The notes beneath the pieces were generated by a model. That model was not told where the DNA came from and made no database searches. It saw only the letters and a list, made by a program, of their open reading frames with translations. From the NCBI RefSeq assembly GCF_015482775.1, contig NZ_CP058214.1, forward strand, positions 496,001 to 560,000: a stretch of DNA of 64,000 nt, read 5' to 3'. Both the position numbers and the translations under genes were made by a program. The stretch comes from Kaustia mangrovi (GTDB taxonomy: Bacteria > Pseudomonadota > Alphaproteobacteria > Rhizobiales > Im1). Shown piece after piece: positions 49,496 through 58,832 of this stretch; positions within the stretch are counted from its first letter, which is position 1; each line of letters starts with the position of its first letter.

Positions 49496-51379
49496 ATGAA
49501 CGAACATGTCGCGACTGCGCCCGCAGACGACGAGCTGGAAGTTTCGCTCGTTCCGGAAGCCGATTTCGCGCGCGTCCGCTTCGCCGGGGATTCCGGCGAC
49601 GGCATCCAGCTCACCGGCACGCGCTTTGCGGCCTCCGCCGCACGCTTCGGCAACGATCTGGCGACGTTTCCCGACTACCCCGCCGAGATCCGCGCGCCGC
49701 AGGGCACGCTCTATGGCGTGTCGGCCTACTCGCTCAATATCGGACGCACGGAGGTGCTCACCTTCGGCGACGTCTCCGACGTGCTGGTGGCGCTCAACCC
49801 GGCAGCGCTCAAGACCAATCTCGCCGATCTGAAGGATGGCGGGCTCCTGATCGTCGACGAAAGCGCCTTCATCGACCGCAATCTCGCCAAGGCGGGCTAT
49901 GAGGCGAACCCGCTTCAGGACGATTCGCTCGGGCGCTACCGCGTCCTTCCCATCGACATCACGACCCGCACGCTCGACGCCGTGGCGGAGACCGGCCTCG
50001 GGCGCAAGGATGCCACGCGCTGCAAGAACATGTGGACGCTCGGCCTCGTGCTCTGGCTGTTCGAGCGCGACACCGACGCCGTCGCCGACTGGCTCCAGCG
50101 GAAGTTCTATAAGACGCCGGAGGTGCTGGCCGCCAATCTCGCCGCGCTCAAGGCCGGCCACGCCTGGGGCGAGACCGCGGAGCTGCCGCCGGAGATGCGG
50201 CGCTATCACATTCCGAAGGCGAAACTGAAGACCGGCGAATACCGTACCGTCACCGGCAACGAGACGCTCGCCTGGGGCCTCTATGCGGGCGCCCGGCTCG
50301 CCGGCCTCGACCTGTTCTTCGGCTCCTATCCGATCACACCGGCCTCGCCCCTTCTCCACGCGCTGTCGCGCATGAAGAACCGTGGCGTCATCACCTTCCA
50401 GGCCGAGGACGAGATCGCGGCGGTCTGCTCCGCCATCGGCGCCTCCTATGCCGGCTCGCTCGGTGTGACGGCAAGCGCGGGGCCCGGCATCGCGCTGAAG
50501 ACGGAGGCCATCGGGCTTGCCATCTCCACGGAGCTGCCGCTCGTCGTGGTCGACGTCCAGCGCGGCGGCCCCTCGACCGGCCTGCCGACCAAGACCGAGC
50601 AGTCCGACCTGTTCCAGGCCGTCTATGGCCGCAATGGCGACGCGCCGGTGCCGGTGATCGCCGCCTCGCGCTCGAGCGACTGCTTCGACTGCGCCATCGA
50701 GGCGGTGAAGATCGCCACGCGCTACATGACGCCGGTCATGCTGCTGTCGGACGGCTATATCGCCAATTCGGCGGAGCCCTGGCCGCTGCCCGACCCCTCG
50801 AAGTTCGCGCCCTTCCCGGTCTCCTTCCGGACCGATGCGGACGGGTTCGAACCCTTCGCGCGCGATCCGGAGACGCTCGCACGCGCCTGGGCCGTGCCGG
50901 GAACGCCGGGGCTCGAACACCGGATCGGCGGGCTGGAGAAGGCCGACATCACCGGCAATGTCTCCTACGACCCGGACAATCACGAGCACATGACCCGGCT
51001 GCGCGTCGACAAGATCCGCGGCATCGCCGACGCCCTGCCCGAGCAGCGCCCGGAAGTGGGCAAGCCCCATGGCCGCCTCGCCGTGGTGGGGTGGGGCTCG
51101 ACCTGGGGCGCGACCCGCGTCGCGGTGCGCCGCGCCATGGCGGAGGGCATCGACGTCGCCCAGATCCATCTGCGTCATATCTGGCCCCTGCCGAAGAATC
51201 TTGGCGACCTCTTGGGAGCTTACGACAAGATCCTGATTCCGGAACTCAATACCGGCCAGCTCGCCGCCCTGCTTCGCGCCGAGCTCGGCATCCGCCCCCA
51301 CACGCTCAACAAGGTGAAGGGCCAGCCCTTCAAGGTCAGCGAGATCGGCGCGGCGATCCGCGAGCTCGCCGCCGACTGA
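49496..51379 (+). CDS. 2-oxoacid:ferredoxin oxidoreductase, fused gamma-alpha subunit (KorA-like)
   Basis: 627 residues. An N-terminal gamma domain (FAGDSGDGIQLTGTRFA, about 27) is joined to the alpha/pyrimidine-binding domain (GNETLAWGLYAGARLAGLDL, YPITPASPLLHALSRMK, QAEDEIAAVCSAIGASYAG, GPGIALKTEAIGLAISTELP). No ferredoxin-like delta domain, so an external ferredoxin is needed. The ATG at 49496 follows AAGGAAG; an earlier frame overlaps the ferredoxin gene. With the beta subunit it oxidatively decarboxylates a 2-oxoacid, probably 2-oxoglutarate, making CoA ester and reduced ferredoxin. Confidence 0.9.
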   Translation: MNEHVATAPADDELEVSLVPEADFARVRFAGDSGDGIQLTGTRFAASAARFGNDLATFPDYPAEIRAPQGTLYGVSAYSLNIGRTEVLTFGDVSDVLVALNPAALKTNLADLKDGGLLIVDESAFIDRNLAKAGYEANPLQDDSLGRYRVLPIDITTRTLDAVAETGLGRKDATRCKNMWTLGLVLWLFERDTDAVADWLQRKFYKTPEVLAANLAALKAGHAWGETAELPPEMRRYHIPKAKLKTGEYRTVTGNETLAWGLYAGARLAGLDLFFGSYPITPASPLLHALSRMKNRGVITFQAEDEIAAVCSAIGASYAGSLGVTASAGPGIALKTEAIGLAISTELPLVVVDVQRGGPSTGLPTKTEQSDLFQAVYGRNGDAPVPVIAASRSSDCFDCAIEAVKIATRYMTPVMLLSDGYIANSAEPWPLPDPSKFAPFPVSFRTDADGFEPFARDPETLARAWAVPGTPGLEHRIGGLEKADITGNVSYDPDNHEHMTRLRVDKIRGIADALPEQRPEVGKPHGRLAVVGWGSTWGATRVAVRRAMAEGIDVAQIHLRHIWPLPKNLGDLLGAYDKILIPELNTGQLAALLRAELGIRPHTLNKVKGQPFKVSEIGAAIRELAAD

Positions 51380-51416
51380 CGAGACAGGCCCTGCGCACCC
51401 CGAAGAGACACGTGCC

Positions 51417-52445
51417 ATGAACGAGATTGCCCCCACCCCCTTGAAACCGAAGGACTTCGCCTCCGATCAGGAGGTGCGCTGGTGCCCCGGCTGCGGCGAC
51501 TACGCGATCCTCAAGGCGATCCAGAAGACGCTCGCCGATATCGGGGCTGAGCCGGAGAACACGGTGTTCATCTCCGGCATCGGCTGCTCCTCGCGCCTGC
51601 CCTACTACATGGCGACCTACGGCTTCCATACGATCCATGGACGCGCGCCCGCCATCGCCACGGGCACCAAGCTCGCCAATCCCGAGCTCGACGTGTGGGT
51701 GATCACCGGCGACGGCGACGGCTTCTCCATCGGCGGCAACCACATGCTGCATGTGCTGCGCCGCGACGTGGACATGCAGATCCTGGTGTTCAACAACGAG
51801 GTCTACGGCCTCACCAAGGGCCAGGCCTCACCCACCTCGCGCGTCGGCATGAGAAGCCCGTCGACGCCGCTCGGCTCGCTCGACGGGCCGGTCAATCCGT
51901 GCGTCTTCGCGCTCGCCGCCGGCGCCCGCTTCGTCGCCCGCTCCGCCGACACGCTGCAGAAGCAGCTCTCGCCCCTTCTGGCGGAGGCCCAGGCCCACAA
52001 GGGCGCCTCCTTCGTGGAGATCCTGCAGAACTGCATCATCTACAATGACGGCGTGTTCAACGAGGTGACCGACAAGAAGACGGCGCCAGAGCACACGCTC
52101 ATCCTCGAGCACGGCGCGCCCATGGTGTTCGGCGCGGAACGGGAGAAGGGCCTGCGCGTCAAGCCCGGCGGCTTCGGCGTCGAGGTCGTCACGCTCGGCG
52201 ACGGCATCGCGGAGAGCGATCTCCTGGTGCATGACGAGACCAATCTCGACCTCGCGAACCACCTCGCAAGGCTGACGGGCCCCGATTTCCCGACGGTCCT
52301 CGGCGTGCTCTACCGGGTGCCGGGCGAAAGCTACGAGGCGCGCGTCCACGAGCAGCTCGACGCCGCACGCACGGAGGTCGAGGCCGACCCCCATGCCGAT
52401 ATCGACGCCCTCCTCCATGACGGCCCCGTCTGGCGAATCGACTGA
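51417..52445 (+). CDS. 2-oxoacid:ferredoxin oxidoreductase, beta subunit (KorB-like)
   Basis: 342 residues. The 4Fe-4S ligands are in RWCPGCGDYAIL (about 23) and GIGCSSRLPYYM. The thiamine-diphosphate motif is GDGDGFSIGGNHMLHVLRR through FNNEVYGLTKGQASPTS. The sequence is nearer 2-oxoglutarate than pyruvate enzymes, but specificity is inferred. It follows the alpha gene by 37 bases and closes the ferredoxin operon. Confidence 0.9.
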   Translation: MNEIAPTPLKPKDFASDQEVRWCPGCGDYAILKAIQKTLADIGAEPENTVFISGIGCSSRLPYYMATYGFHTIHGRAPAIATGTKLANPELDVWVITGDGDGFSIGGNHMLHVLRRDVDMQILVFNNEVYGLTKGQASPTSRVGMRSPSTPLGSLDGPVNPCVFALAAGARFVARSADTLQKQLSPLLAEAQAHKGASFVEILQNCIIYNDGVFNEVTDKKTAPEHTLILEHGAPMVFGAEREKGLRVKPGGFGVEVVTLGDGIAESDLLVHDETNLDLANHLARLTGPDFPTVLGVLYRVPGESYEARVHEQLDAARTEVEADPHADIDALLHDGPVWRID

Positions 52446-52450
52446 AGAGG

Positions 52451-52639
52451 CTACGAGTTCTCTGTGTCGCGGCCGTCCGGCTCCTTTGCGACGCCCTTAA
52501 AGGGTTCGCTATCATCCTTTACGCCCATGAGCTGACCAGTTCGCTCATCTCTCTTCTGCCAGTGGCCGTCAGGGCGTTGGAACTGCGTGCGTGCCTTGAC
52601 CGCACCGCGCCGATAACCTTTTCCTGTGTTTGTACCCAT
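52451..52639 (-). CDS. small basic protein of unknown function
   Basis: 62 residues beginning MGTNTGKGYRRGAVKARTQF, then RPDGHWQKRDERTGQLMGVK and FKGV. It resembles a widespread group of short basic bacterial proteins sharing the NTGKGYRxGAVK start, with no known function. The ATG at 52639 is preceded by GGAGAG; a frame to 52690 is open. It ends five bases from the convergent KorB-like stop. The codons are less GC-rich than those of its neighbours. Confidence 0.65.
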   Translation of the reverse strand: MGTNTGKGYRRGAVKARTQFQRPDGHWQKRDERTGQLMGVKDDSEPFKGVAKEPDGRDTENS

Positions 52640-52809
52640 ATTTACTCTCCAATTTTTCGCAATATACAGTGTTTTATGATGGCCCTCCATCCAAATGTGG
52701 TGGTTTCCGGTGCCGATTTCCCTCTTGCAACCGCAATTCTGGTGCGGCCTCAGACTTAGAATAAGAATCCCTCTATCGTCTGTTGACGATTGCTGCGACT
52801 TTCGCCCAT

Positions 52810-52825
52810 ACTGTTAGTGTACAAA
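52810..52825. promoter_or_regulatory. operator site 3 (imperfect), molybdenum-hydroxylase promoter
   Basis: ACTGT-TAGTGT-ACAAA on the plus strand; on the minus strand TTTGT-ACACTA-ACAGT. It keeps TTTGT and the CTAACA core of sites 1 and 2, with one weakened half-site. It lies 27 bases before the FAD-subunit ATG. Confidence 0.5.
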
Positions 52826-52851
52826 CAAATAAGGCGGAGGGATTGGGGTCC

Positions 52852-53696
52852 ATGGCGTCATATGCGCGGCCGTCATCCATCGAGGAGACGCTCTCGCTCC
52901 TGAAGCGCGACAGCTGGCGGATCGTCGCCGGCGGCACTGACTTCTACCCCATGCAGGGCGACAAGCCGATTCGGGAAAACGTTCTCGATGTCAGTGACTT
53001 GCGCGACCTTCGCGAGATCTCGGTAGAGGGCGACCACTGGCGCATAGGCGGCCTTGCGAGCTGGACCGACGTGATCCACCACGACCTGCCGCGGGCCTTT
53101 GACGGGCTGAAGCTCGCCGCCCGCGAGGTCGGTTCGATCCAGATCCAAAATGCGGGCACCGTCGCCGGCAATCTCTGCAACGCCTCGCCCGCCGCCGACA
53201 GCGTTCCCCCGCTCCTGACGCTCGATGCGAGCGTGGAGCTCTCATCCCAGGATGGGCGGCGCACATTGCCGCTCGGTGAGTTCATCACCGGCGTCCGCCG
53301 GACCGCCATGCGGCCCGACGAGATCGTGAGTGCCGTCCTGATCCCGCGCGCCGGCGACGATGCCCCCGGTCATTTCATCAAGCTCGGCGCGCGGGTCTAT
53401 CTCGTCATCTCCATCGTCATGGTGGCCGCCATCGTCGAGCCGGCGGGCGACGGCACGGTAAGCCGCGCGCGCGTCGCGGTCGGCTCCTGCTCGCCGGTCG
53501 CGCAGCGCCTTCCCGCACTGGAAGCCGCGCTGGCCGGTGTGCCCTTCGAGGCGGCGGCGCTGGCCGAGATCGTGCGGCCGGAGCATTTCTCCGTCCTCTC
53601 CCCATCGACGATGTGCGCGCATCGGCCGGCTACCGGCTCGAGGCGGCGGAGGAGATGACGCGCCGTGTCCTGAAAGCCTGCGCAGGAGGCAAGTGA
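52852..53696 (+). CDS. molybdenum hydroxylase, FAD-binding subunit (one frameshift)
   Basis: Medium subunit of a xanthine dehydrogenase-family hydroxylase. FAD motifs VAGGTDF (about 25-31) and AGTVAGNLCNASPAADS (about 101-117). The frame breaks at the C run 53600-53603; adding one base gives VLSPIDDVRASAGYRLEAAE and TRRVL, the normal C-terminus, and a 281-residue protein ending four bases before the next ATG. AAGGCGGAGG precedes the ATG at 52852. With the fused subunit downstream it probably hydroxylates an N-heterocycle, nicotinate being the best candidate from context. Confidence 0.87.
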
Positions 53697-53699
53697 GCC

Positions 53700-56455
53700 A
53701 TGGAGGCCACCACCGTCGCATTCACGCTCAATGGCGACCGCGTCACCGTCGATGCCCCGCCGGCGGAGCGGCTGAGCAACCTCCTGCGCGAACGCCTCGG
53801 CAAGACGGGCACGAAGGTCGGCTGCGACGCCGGCGATTGCGGCGCCTGTACGGTGCTGATGGACGGCGAGCCGGTCTGCGGCTGCATGGTGCCGGCGGGC
53901 CGGCTTGACGGACGCGACGTGGTGACGGTGGAGGGCCTTGCCGCCAATGGCACGCTGAGCCGGCTTCAGCGCGCCTTCCTGCACCATGGCGCGGCGCAAT
54001 GCGGTATCTGCACGCCGGGCATGCTGGTCTCCGCCGCGTCATTGCTCAGGAAGAACGAAAAGCCCACCGAGCAGCAGGTTATGGACGCGCTCGGCGGCGT
54101 GCTGTGCCGCTGCACGGGCTACCGCAAGATCGTGTCCGCCGTCATGGAGGCGCTCGATTTCGACGCGCCCTCCCCCGTCGCCGCGCGCGGCAAGGCCGTG
54201 GGCGCCGCGCTCGAACGGCTCGACGGCGAGGCGAAGGTGCGCGGCACCGATATCTTCGGCGCCGACAGCTGGCCCGACGACGCGCTGGTCGTGCGTGTCG
54301 TCCGCTCGCCGCACCACCATGCCGACTTTGCCTTCGGCGACATCGAGGCCTTCGTCGCCAACCATCCGGGTATCGAGACCGTGCTGACGGCGGCCGACAT
54401 TCCCGGCGAGAACCGGTTCGGCGTCATTCCGCCCTTCGCCGAGCAGCCCGTCTTTGCGGAGAAGACGGCGCGCTTCCGTGGCGAGGCGGTCGCCGCGATC
54501 GCCGGCGAGGCCGCCGCGATGGCCGCGCTCGACCTTGACGACTTTCCCGTCACCTGGACCGAGCGGCCCGCCTATCTTCACCCTGAAGAGGCCGAGGCCG
54601 ACGGCGCCGTGCCCCTCCACGCCGACCGCGAGGGCAATGTGCTGACCGGCGGCTTCGTGAAGCGCGGCGACGCGCAGGCCGGTCTCGACGAGGCCGACAC
54701 GGTGGTCGAGGGCAGCTATTCCACCGGCTTCATCGAGCATGCCTATATCGAGCCCGAGGCCGGCTTCGCACGGCGCACGGGCAACCGCGTCGAGATCCAT
54801 GCCTGCACCCAGGCCCCTATATGGACCGCGACGACATGGCCCGGATCATGGGGCTTGCGCCGGAGGATGTCCGCATCGTGCCGACCGCCGTCGGCGGCGG
54901 CTTCGGCTCCAAGCTCGATATCTCGCTCCAGCCCTATGTGGCGCTCGCCGCCTGGAAGACGGGCCGGCCCGCCCGCATCGTCTACACACGCGCCGACTCC
55001 ATGATGTCGACGACGAAGCGCCATCCCTCGCGCATCCGTGCCCGCATCGGGGCGACGCGCGACGGGCGGATCACGGGCATGGACTTCCTCGGTACCTTCA
55101 ACACCGGCGCCTATGCCTCATGGGGCCCGACGGTCGCCAACCGCGTGCCGGTCCATGCCTCCGGCCCCTATGTCATCCCCAATTACCGGGCGGAAAGCCG
55201 CGCGATCCACACCCATTGCGCGCCGTCGGGCGCTTTCCGGGGCTTCGGCGTGCCGCAATCGGCCATCGCGCAGGAAACGCTGTTCGACGAGCTCGCCGAC
55301 GCCATCGGCATGGACCGGCTGGAGTTCCGCCTCAGGAACGCCCTCGACAACGGCCAGCCGACGGTCACGGGACAGGTCTTCGACAAGGGCGTCGGCATCA
55401 AGGCGTGCCTGGACGCGCTCAGGCCCCATTGGGAACGCGCCCGCCGCGAGGCGCGCGAGGCCAATGGGCGGACAAACGGGTCCGCCACGCGCCGCGGCGT
55501 GGGGCTGGCCGCGGGCTGGTACGGCTGCGGCAACACCTCGCTGCCCAACCCCTCCACCATCAAGGCGGGGCTCACGCCGGACGGCCGGGTGATGCTGCAT
55601 CAGGGCGCGGTCGATATCGGCCAGGGCTCCAACACGGTCGTCGCCCAGATCTTCGCCGATGCGCTCGGCATTCCCGTCCACGACATCCGCCTCGTCGGCG
55701 GCGATACCGACATCACCCCCGATGCCGGAAAGACATCCGCCTCGCGCCAGACCTTCGTCTCCGGCAACGCCGCACGCCTTGCCGGCGAGGCGCTCAGGGC
55801 GGAGCTCCTGCGGCTCGGCAATGTCTCGTCGCAAGCCCGGATCACGCTCGACGGCGGAACGCTGGTGCTGACCGACACGAATGGCGAGCGGCGCGTCGAG
55901 CTCTCCGGACTTGCCAGCGACGCGAACGGCTATGTCGCCTGCGTGGCGGAGACCTACGACCCGCCGACCGCGCCGCTCGACGAGAACGGCCAGGGCGTGC
56001 CCTATGCCGTCTTCGGCTATGCCGCCCATATGGTGGAGCTGGAGGTGGACGAGGCGCTCGGGCGGGTGAAACTCCTCAAGCTCACCGCCGCCCACGATGT
56101 CGGCCGCGCCATCAATCCCGTGCTCGTCGAAGGCCAGGTGGAAGGCGGCGCGGCGCAGGGTGTCGGGCTCGCCCTCATGGAGGAGTTCATCCCCGGGCGC
56201 ACCGACAATCTGCACGATTATCTGATCCCCACCTTCGGCGACATGCCGAAGGTCGAGACCCTGATCGTCGAGGTCGAGGACGCCCACGGCCCCTATGGCG
56301 CCAAGGGGCTCGGCGAACATACGCTGATCCCGACCGCGCCGGCGATCCTGAACGCCATCCGCGATGCCTGCGGCGTGCTCGTGCGCAATCTTCCGGCCAC
56401 GCCCGACAAGGTCCGCACCGCCATCGCGGCCGCGCGAGCAGAGGACACCGAATGA
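53700..56455 (+). CDS. molybdenum hydroxylase, fused 2Fe-2S and molybdopterin subunit (one frameshift)
   Basis: 918 residues after correction. The N-terminal 160 residues are the two-cluster small subunit (GCDAGDCGACTVLMDG with C42, C47, C50; then CGICTPG and CRCTG, C101, C104, C136, C138). The rest is the molybdopterin subunit: TDIFGAD, VGGGFGSK, the CAPSGAFRGFGVPQ loop and the active-site Glu in AKGLGEHTLIPTAPA. The frame breaks at the C run 54814-54817, just before YMDRDDMARIMGL; one added base gives exactly 919 codons. Fusion of small and large subunits is less common than separate genes. The reaction is inferred from context. Confidence 0.87.
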
Positions 56456-57948
56456 GCGAGACACCCAAACCCGCAGACAAGATCCGCTGCGATGCCTGTC
56501 CGGTGATGTGCTACATCGCCGAGGGCAAGACCGGCGCCTGCGATCGCTATGCCAATGAGGGCGGAAATCTTGTCCGCGTGGACCCGTTCACCATCGTCGA
56601 GCGCGCCCGCGAGGACGGCGGCAAGCTCGTGCGCTTCATGGACAAGCCGGAGGAATGGTCCGGCGATCTGGTGCACGCCGATTCCGCCTTCATCACCGCG
56701 GTCGGCGCCGGCACGACCTATCCCGACTACAAGCCCGCCCCCTTCATCGTGTCCTCGGAACACGACGGCGTCGACATGGTGACGGTCGTGACCGAGGGCA
56801 TCTTCAGCTATTGCGGCGTTAAGGTGAAGATCGACACCGACCGGCATCTGGGCGAGGAGCGCTCGGTCGTGCGATGCGAGGGCGAGGCTGTCGGCCATGT
56901 GACGACCGGCGAATACGGCTCGCAGATGCTCTCGCTCGGCGGCGTGAACCACCTGACCGGCGGCTCCAAGAAGGAAGGCCGCGTCACCTGCGACACGCTG
57001 CTCAAGCTCTCCAACTGCGAGCCGGTGGAACTGACCATCGACGAGGGCTCGACGGTCATCGTGGAGGCCGGCAAGGCGCCGATCATCGACGGCCGGCACG
57101 AGGAATATATGCGGGTCGGCTGCGGGTCGGCGACCATCGGCATGTTCGCCAAGCAATGGTTCGACCATGTGGACGACGTGGTGGTGGTCGACGACCACAT
57201 CACCGGCGTCCTGTCGGAGCATCAGGCCGGGAAGGTTCTGGGCGCCAAGGATACCGGCATCAAGATCAAGGGGCGGCGCTCCACGCCCGGGCGCTACTTC
57301 CAGGTGGCCGAGCCCGGATCCGGCTGGGGCGGGACCGATATTTCCGACCCGCTCACCATCCTCGGCGACTTCAACCCAAAGATCGCCTGGCCTGGCCTGA
57401 GGCTCCTCATGGTCTCCACCACCGGCGAGCAGCATGCCTATTTCGAGCTCGACGAGGACCTTAAGCCCGTCGCCAGGGAGCTGCCCGAGGCGCTCGTCCA
57501 GTCGGTGGAGCGCATCCAGGAGAATTGCGAGCCGGCAATGTCGTCGGTGCTCTTCATGGGCGGAGCCGGCGGGTCTCTGCGCGCCGGGGTCACGGAGAAC
57601 CCGGTGAAGCTCACCCGTTCGGTGAAGGACCTGCTTACCGTCGTCACCTGCGGCGGCGCGCCCGCCTATGTATGGCCCGGCGGCGGCATCACGGTAATGG
57701 TGGACGTGACACGGATGCCCGCCATGTCGTTCGGCTATGTGCCCACCCCCGCCCTCGTCGCGCCCATCGAGTTTACCATGCGGCGCGAGGACTACGAGCG
57801 GCTCGGCGGGCACATGTCGGCCATCGTGCCCATAGGCGACGCGGTGGAGCAGGCCGGCCGGCGGGTCGGCGCGCGCGAGGACAACCCCTGGCCCACCGCG
57901 ACCCATCTCTATAGCTGGGCGAAGCAGAAGAAGGATCCGGCGGCGTGA
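56452..57948 (+). CDS. 6-hydroxynicotinate reductase-like Fe-S flavoprotein
   Basis: 498 residues resembling Hnr of nicotinate fermentation, which uses reduced ferredoxin to make 1,4,5,6-tetrahydro-6-oxonicotinate and carries a covalently bound flavin and Fe-S clusters. Here an N-terminal CDACPVMCYIAEGKTGACDRY (C13, C16, C20, C30) is an Fe-S site. Seven more cysteines are scattered to residue 400. NHLTGGS (166-172) is a loose match to the flavin-transferase target Dxx(S/T)GA(S/T). The ATG overlaps the previous stop (ATGA) and the next gene starts inside this one's stop, so the genes are tightly coupled. Confidence 0.78.
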   Translation: MSETPKPADKIRCDACPVMCYIAEGKTGACDRYANEGGNLVRVDPFTIVERAREDGGKLVRFMDKPEEWSGDLVHADSAFITAVGAGTTYPDYKPAPFIVSSEHDGVDMVTVVTEGIFSYCGVKVKIDTDRHLGEERSVVRCEGEAVGHVTTGEYGSQMLSLGGVNHLTGGSKKEGRVTCDTLLKLSNCEPVELTIDEGSTVIVEAGKAPIIDGRHEEYMRVGCGSATIGMFAKQWFDHVDDVVVVDDHITGVLSEHQAGKVLGAKDTGIKIKGRRSTPGRYFQVAEPGSGWGGTDISDPLTILGDFNPKIAWPGLRLLMVSTTGEQHAYFELDEDLKPVARELPEALVQSVERIQENCEPAMSSVLFMGGAGGSLRAGVTENPVKLTRSVKDLLTVVTCGGAPAYVWPGGGITVMVDVTRMPAMSFGYVPTPALVAPIEFTMRREDYERLGGHMSAIVPIGDAVEQAGRRVGAREDNPWPTATHLYSWAKQKKDPAA

Positions 57949-58832
57949 CGGGACCGCAGGCAGCAATGCTGGGCGACGGACGCCGGCTGCATCTCCAGCA
58001 CGGCCCCATCGACCTGATCGTGGAGGCCTTCGGCGCCGATGCCGAAGTCTCGCGCGCCTATGGGCAGGCCGTGGAGCGGTTCCGCACGGTGCTGACCGGG
58101 CTCGTGGAGGAGCTGCCGCGCCTGCGCACCGCCTGCCCGCCCGAAGGCCTCGGCCTCGAGGGCCCCGTCGCCCGGCGCATGGAGGCGGCCGTCCGGCCCT
58201 TCGCGGACACGCATTTCGTAACCCCCATGGCCGCCGTCGCCGGATCGGTCGCGGAGGAGGTGCTCGCCGCGCTCGTCCGGGACCGCACCCTCAGGCGCGC
58301 CTATGTGAACAATGGCGGGGACATCGCAATTCATCTGGGCGATGGGGAGCGCTTCGAGATCGGCCTTGTCGCCGATCCGCGCCTGGCCGCGCTTGCCGGG
58401 TCGGCCCGCATTGCCGCCGCCGATCCCGTGCGCGGCATCGCCACATCGGGCCGCCACGGGCGTTCCCTATCCCTCGGCATCGCCGATGCCGTCACCGTGC
58501 TCGCGGAGCGGGCGTCCATGGCCGATACCGCCGCGACGCTCATCGCCAATGCCGTGGACCTTCCCGGCCATCCGGCCATCGCGCGCGTTCCGGCAAGCGA
58601 AATCGACCCGGATTCCGATCTCGGCGACAGGCCCGTCACAGCGGATATCGGCGCGCTTCCGCAATCCGATATCGCGACCGCCCTCGACAGGGGCGCGGCG
58701 CTGGCTGAGCACATGCGCACGCGCGGCCTCATTCATGGCGCCGCACTCATGCTCTGCGGCGAGGTGTGCCTGTGCGGCCTCGACCGCCCTTCCCTTCCCG
58801 TTCATCAATCCGAGAGGCTTGTCCATGCCTGA
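57945..58832 (+). CDS. UPF0280 family protein (ApbE-like fold)
   Basis: 295 residues of the UPF0280 family, distantly related to ApbE flavin transferases: RAYVNNGGDIAIHLGDGERF, GIATSGRHGRSLSLGIADAV and MADTAATLIANAVD match the ApbE-like core. The start is the GTG at 57945 overlapping the reductase stop (GTGA), after AAGGA; an ATG at 57966 is the alternative. Because the neighbouring reductase family carries covalent flavin, this protein may attach it. That is inference; the family has no proven function. Confidence 0.75.
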   Translation: MTGPQAAMLGDGRRLHLQHGPIDLIVEAFGADAEVSRAYGQAVERFRTVLTGLVEELPRLRTACPPEGLGLEGPVARRMEAAVRPFADTHFVTPMAAVAGSVAEEVLAALVRDRTLRRAYVNNGGDIAIHLGDGERFEIGLVADPRLAALAGSARIAAADPVRGIATSGRHGRSLSLGIADAVTVLAERASMADTAATLIANAVDLPGHPAIARVPASEIDPDSDLGDRPVTADIGALPQSDIATALDRGAALAEHMRTRGLIHGAALMLCGEVCLCGLDRPSLPVHQSERLVHA

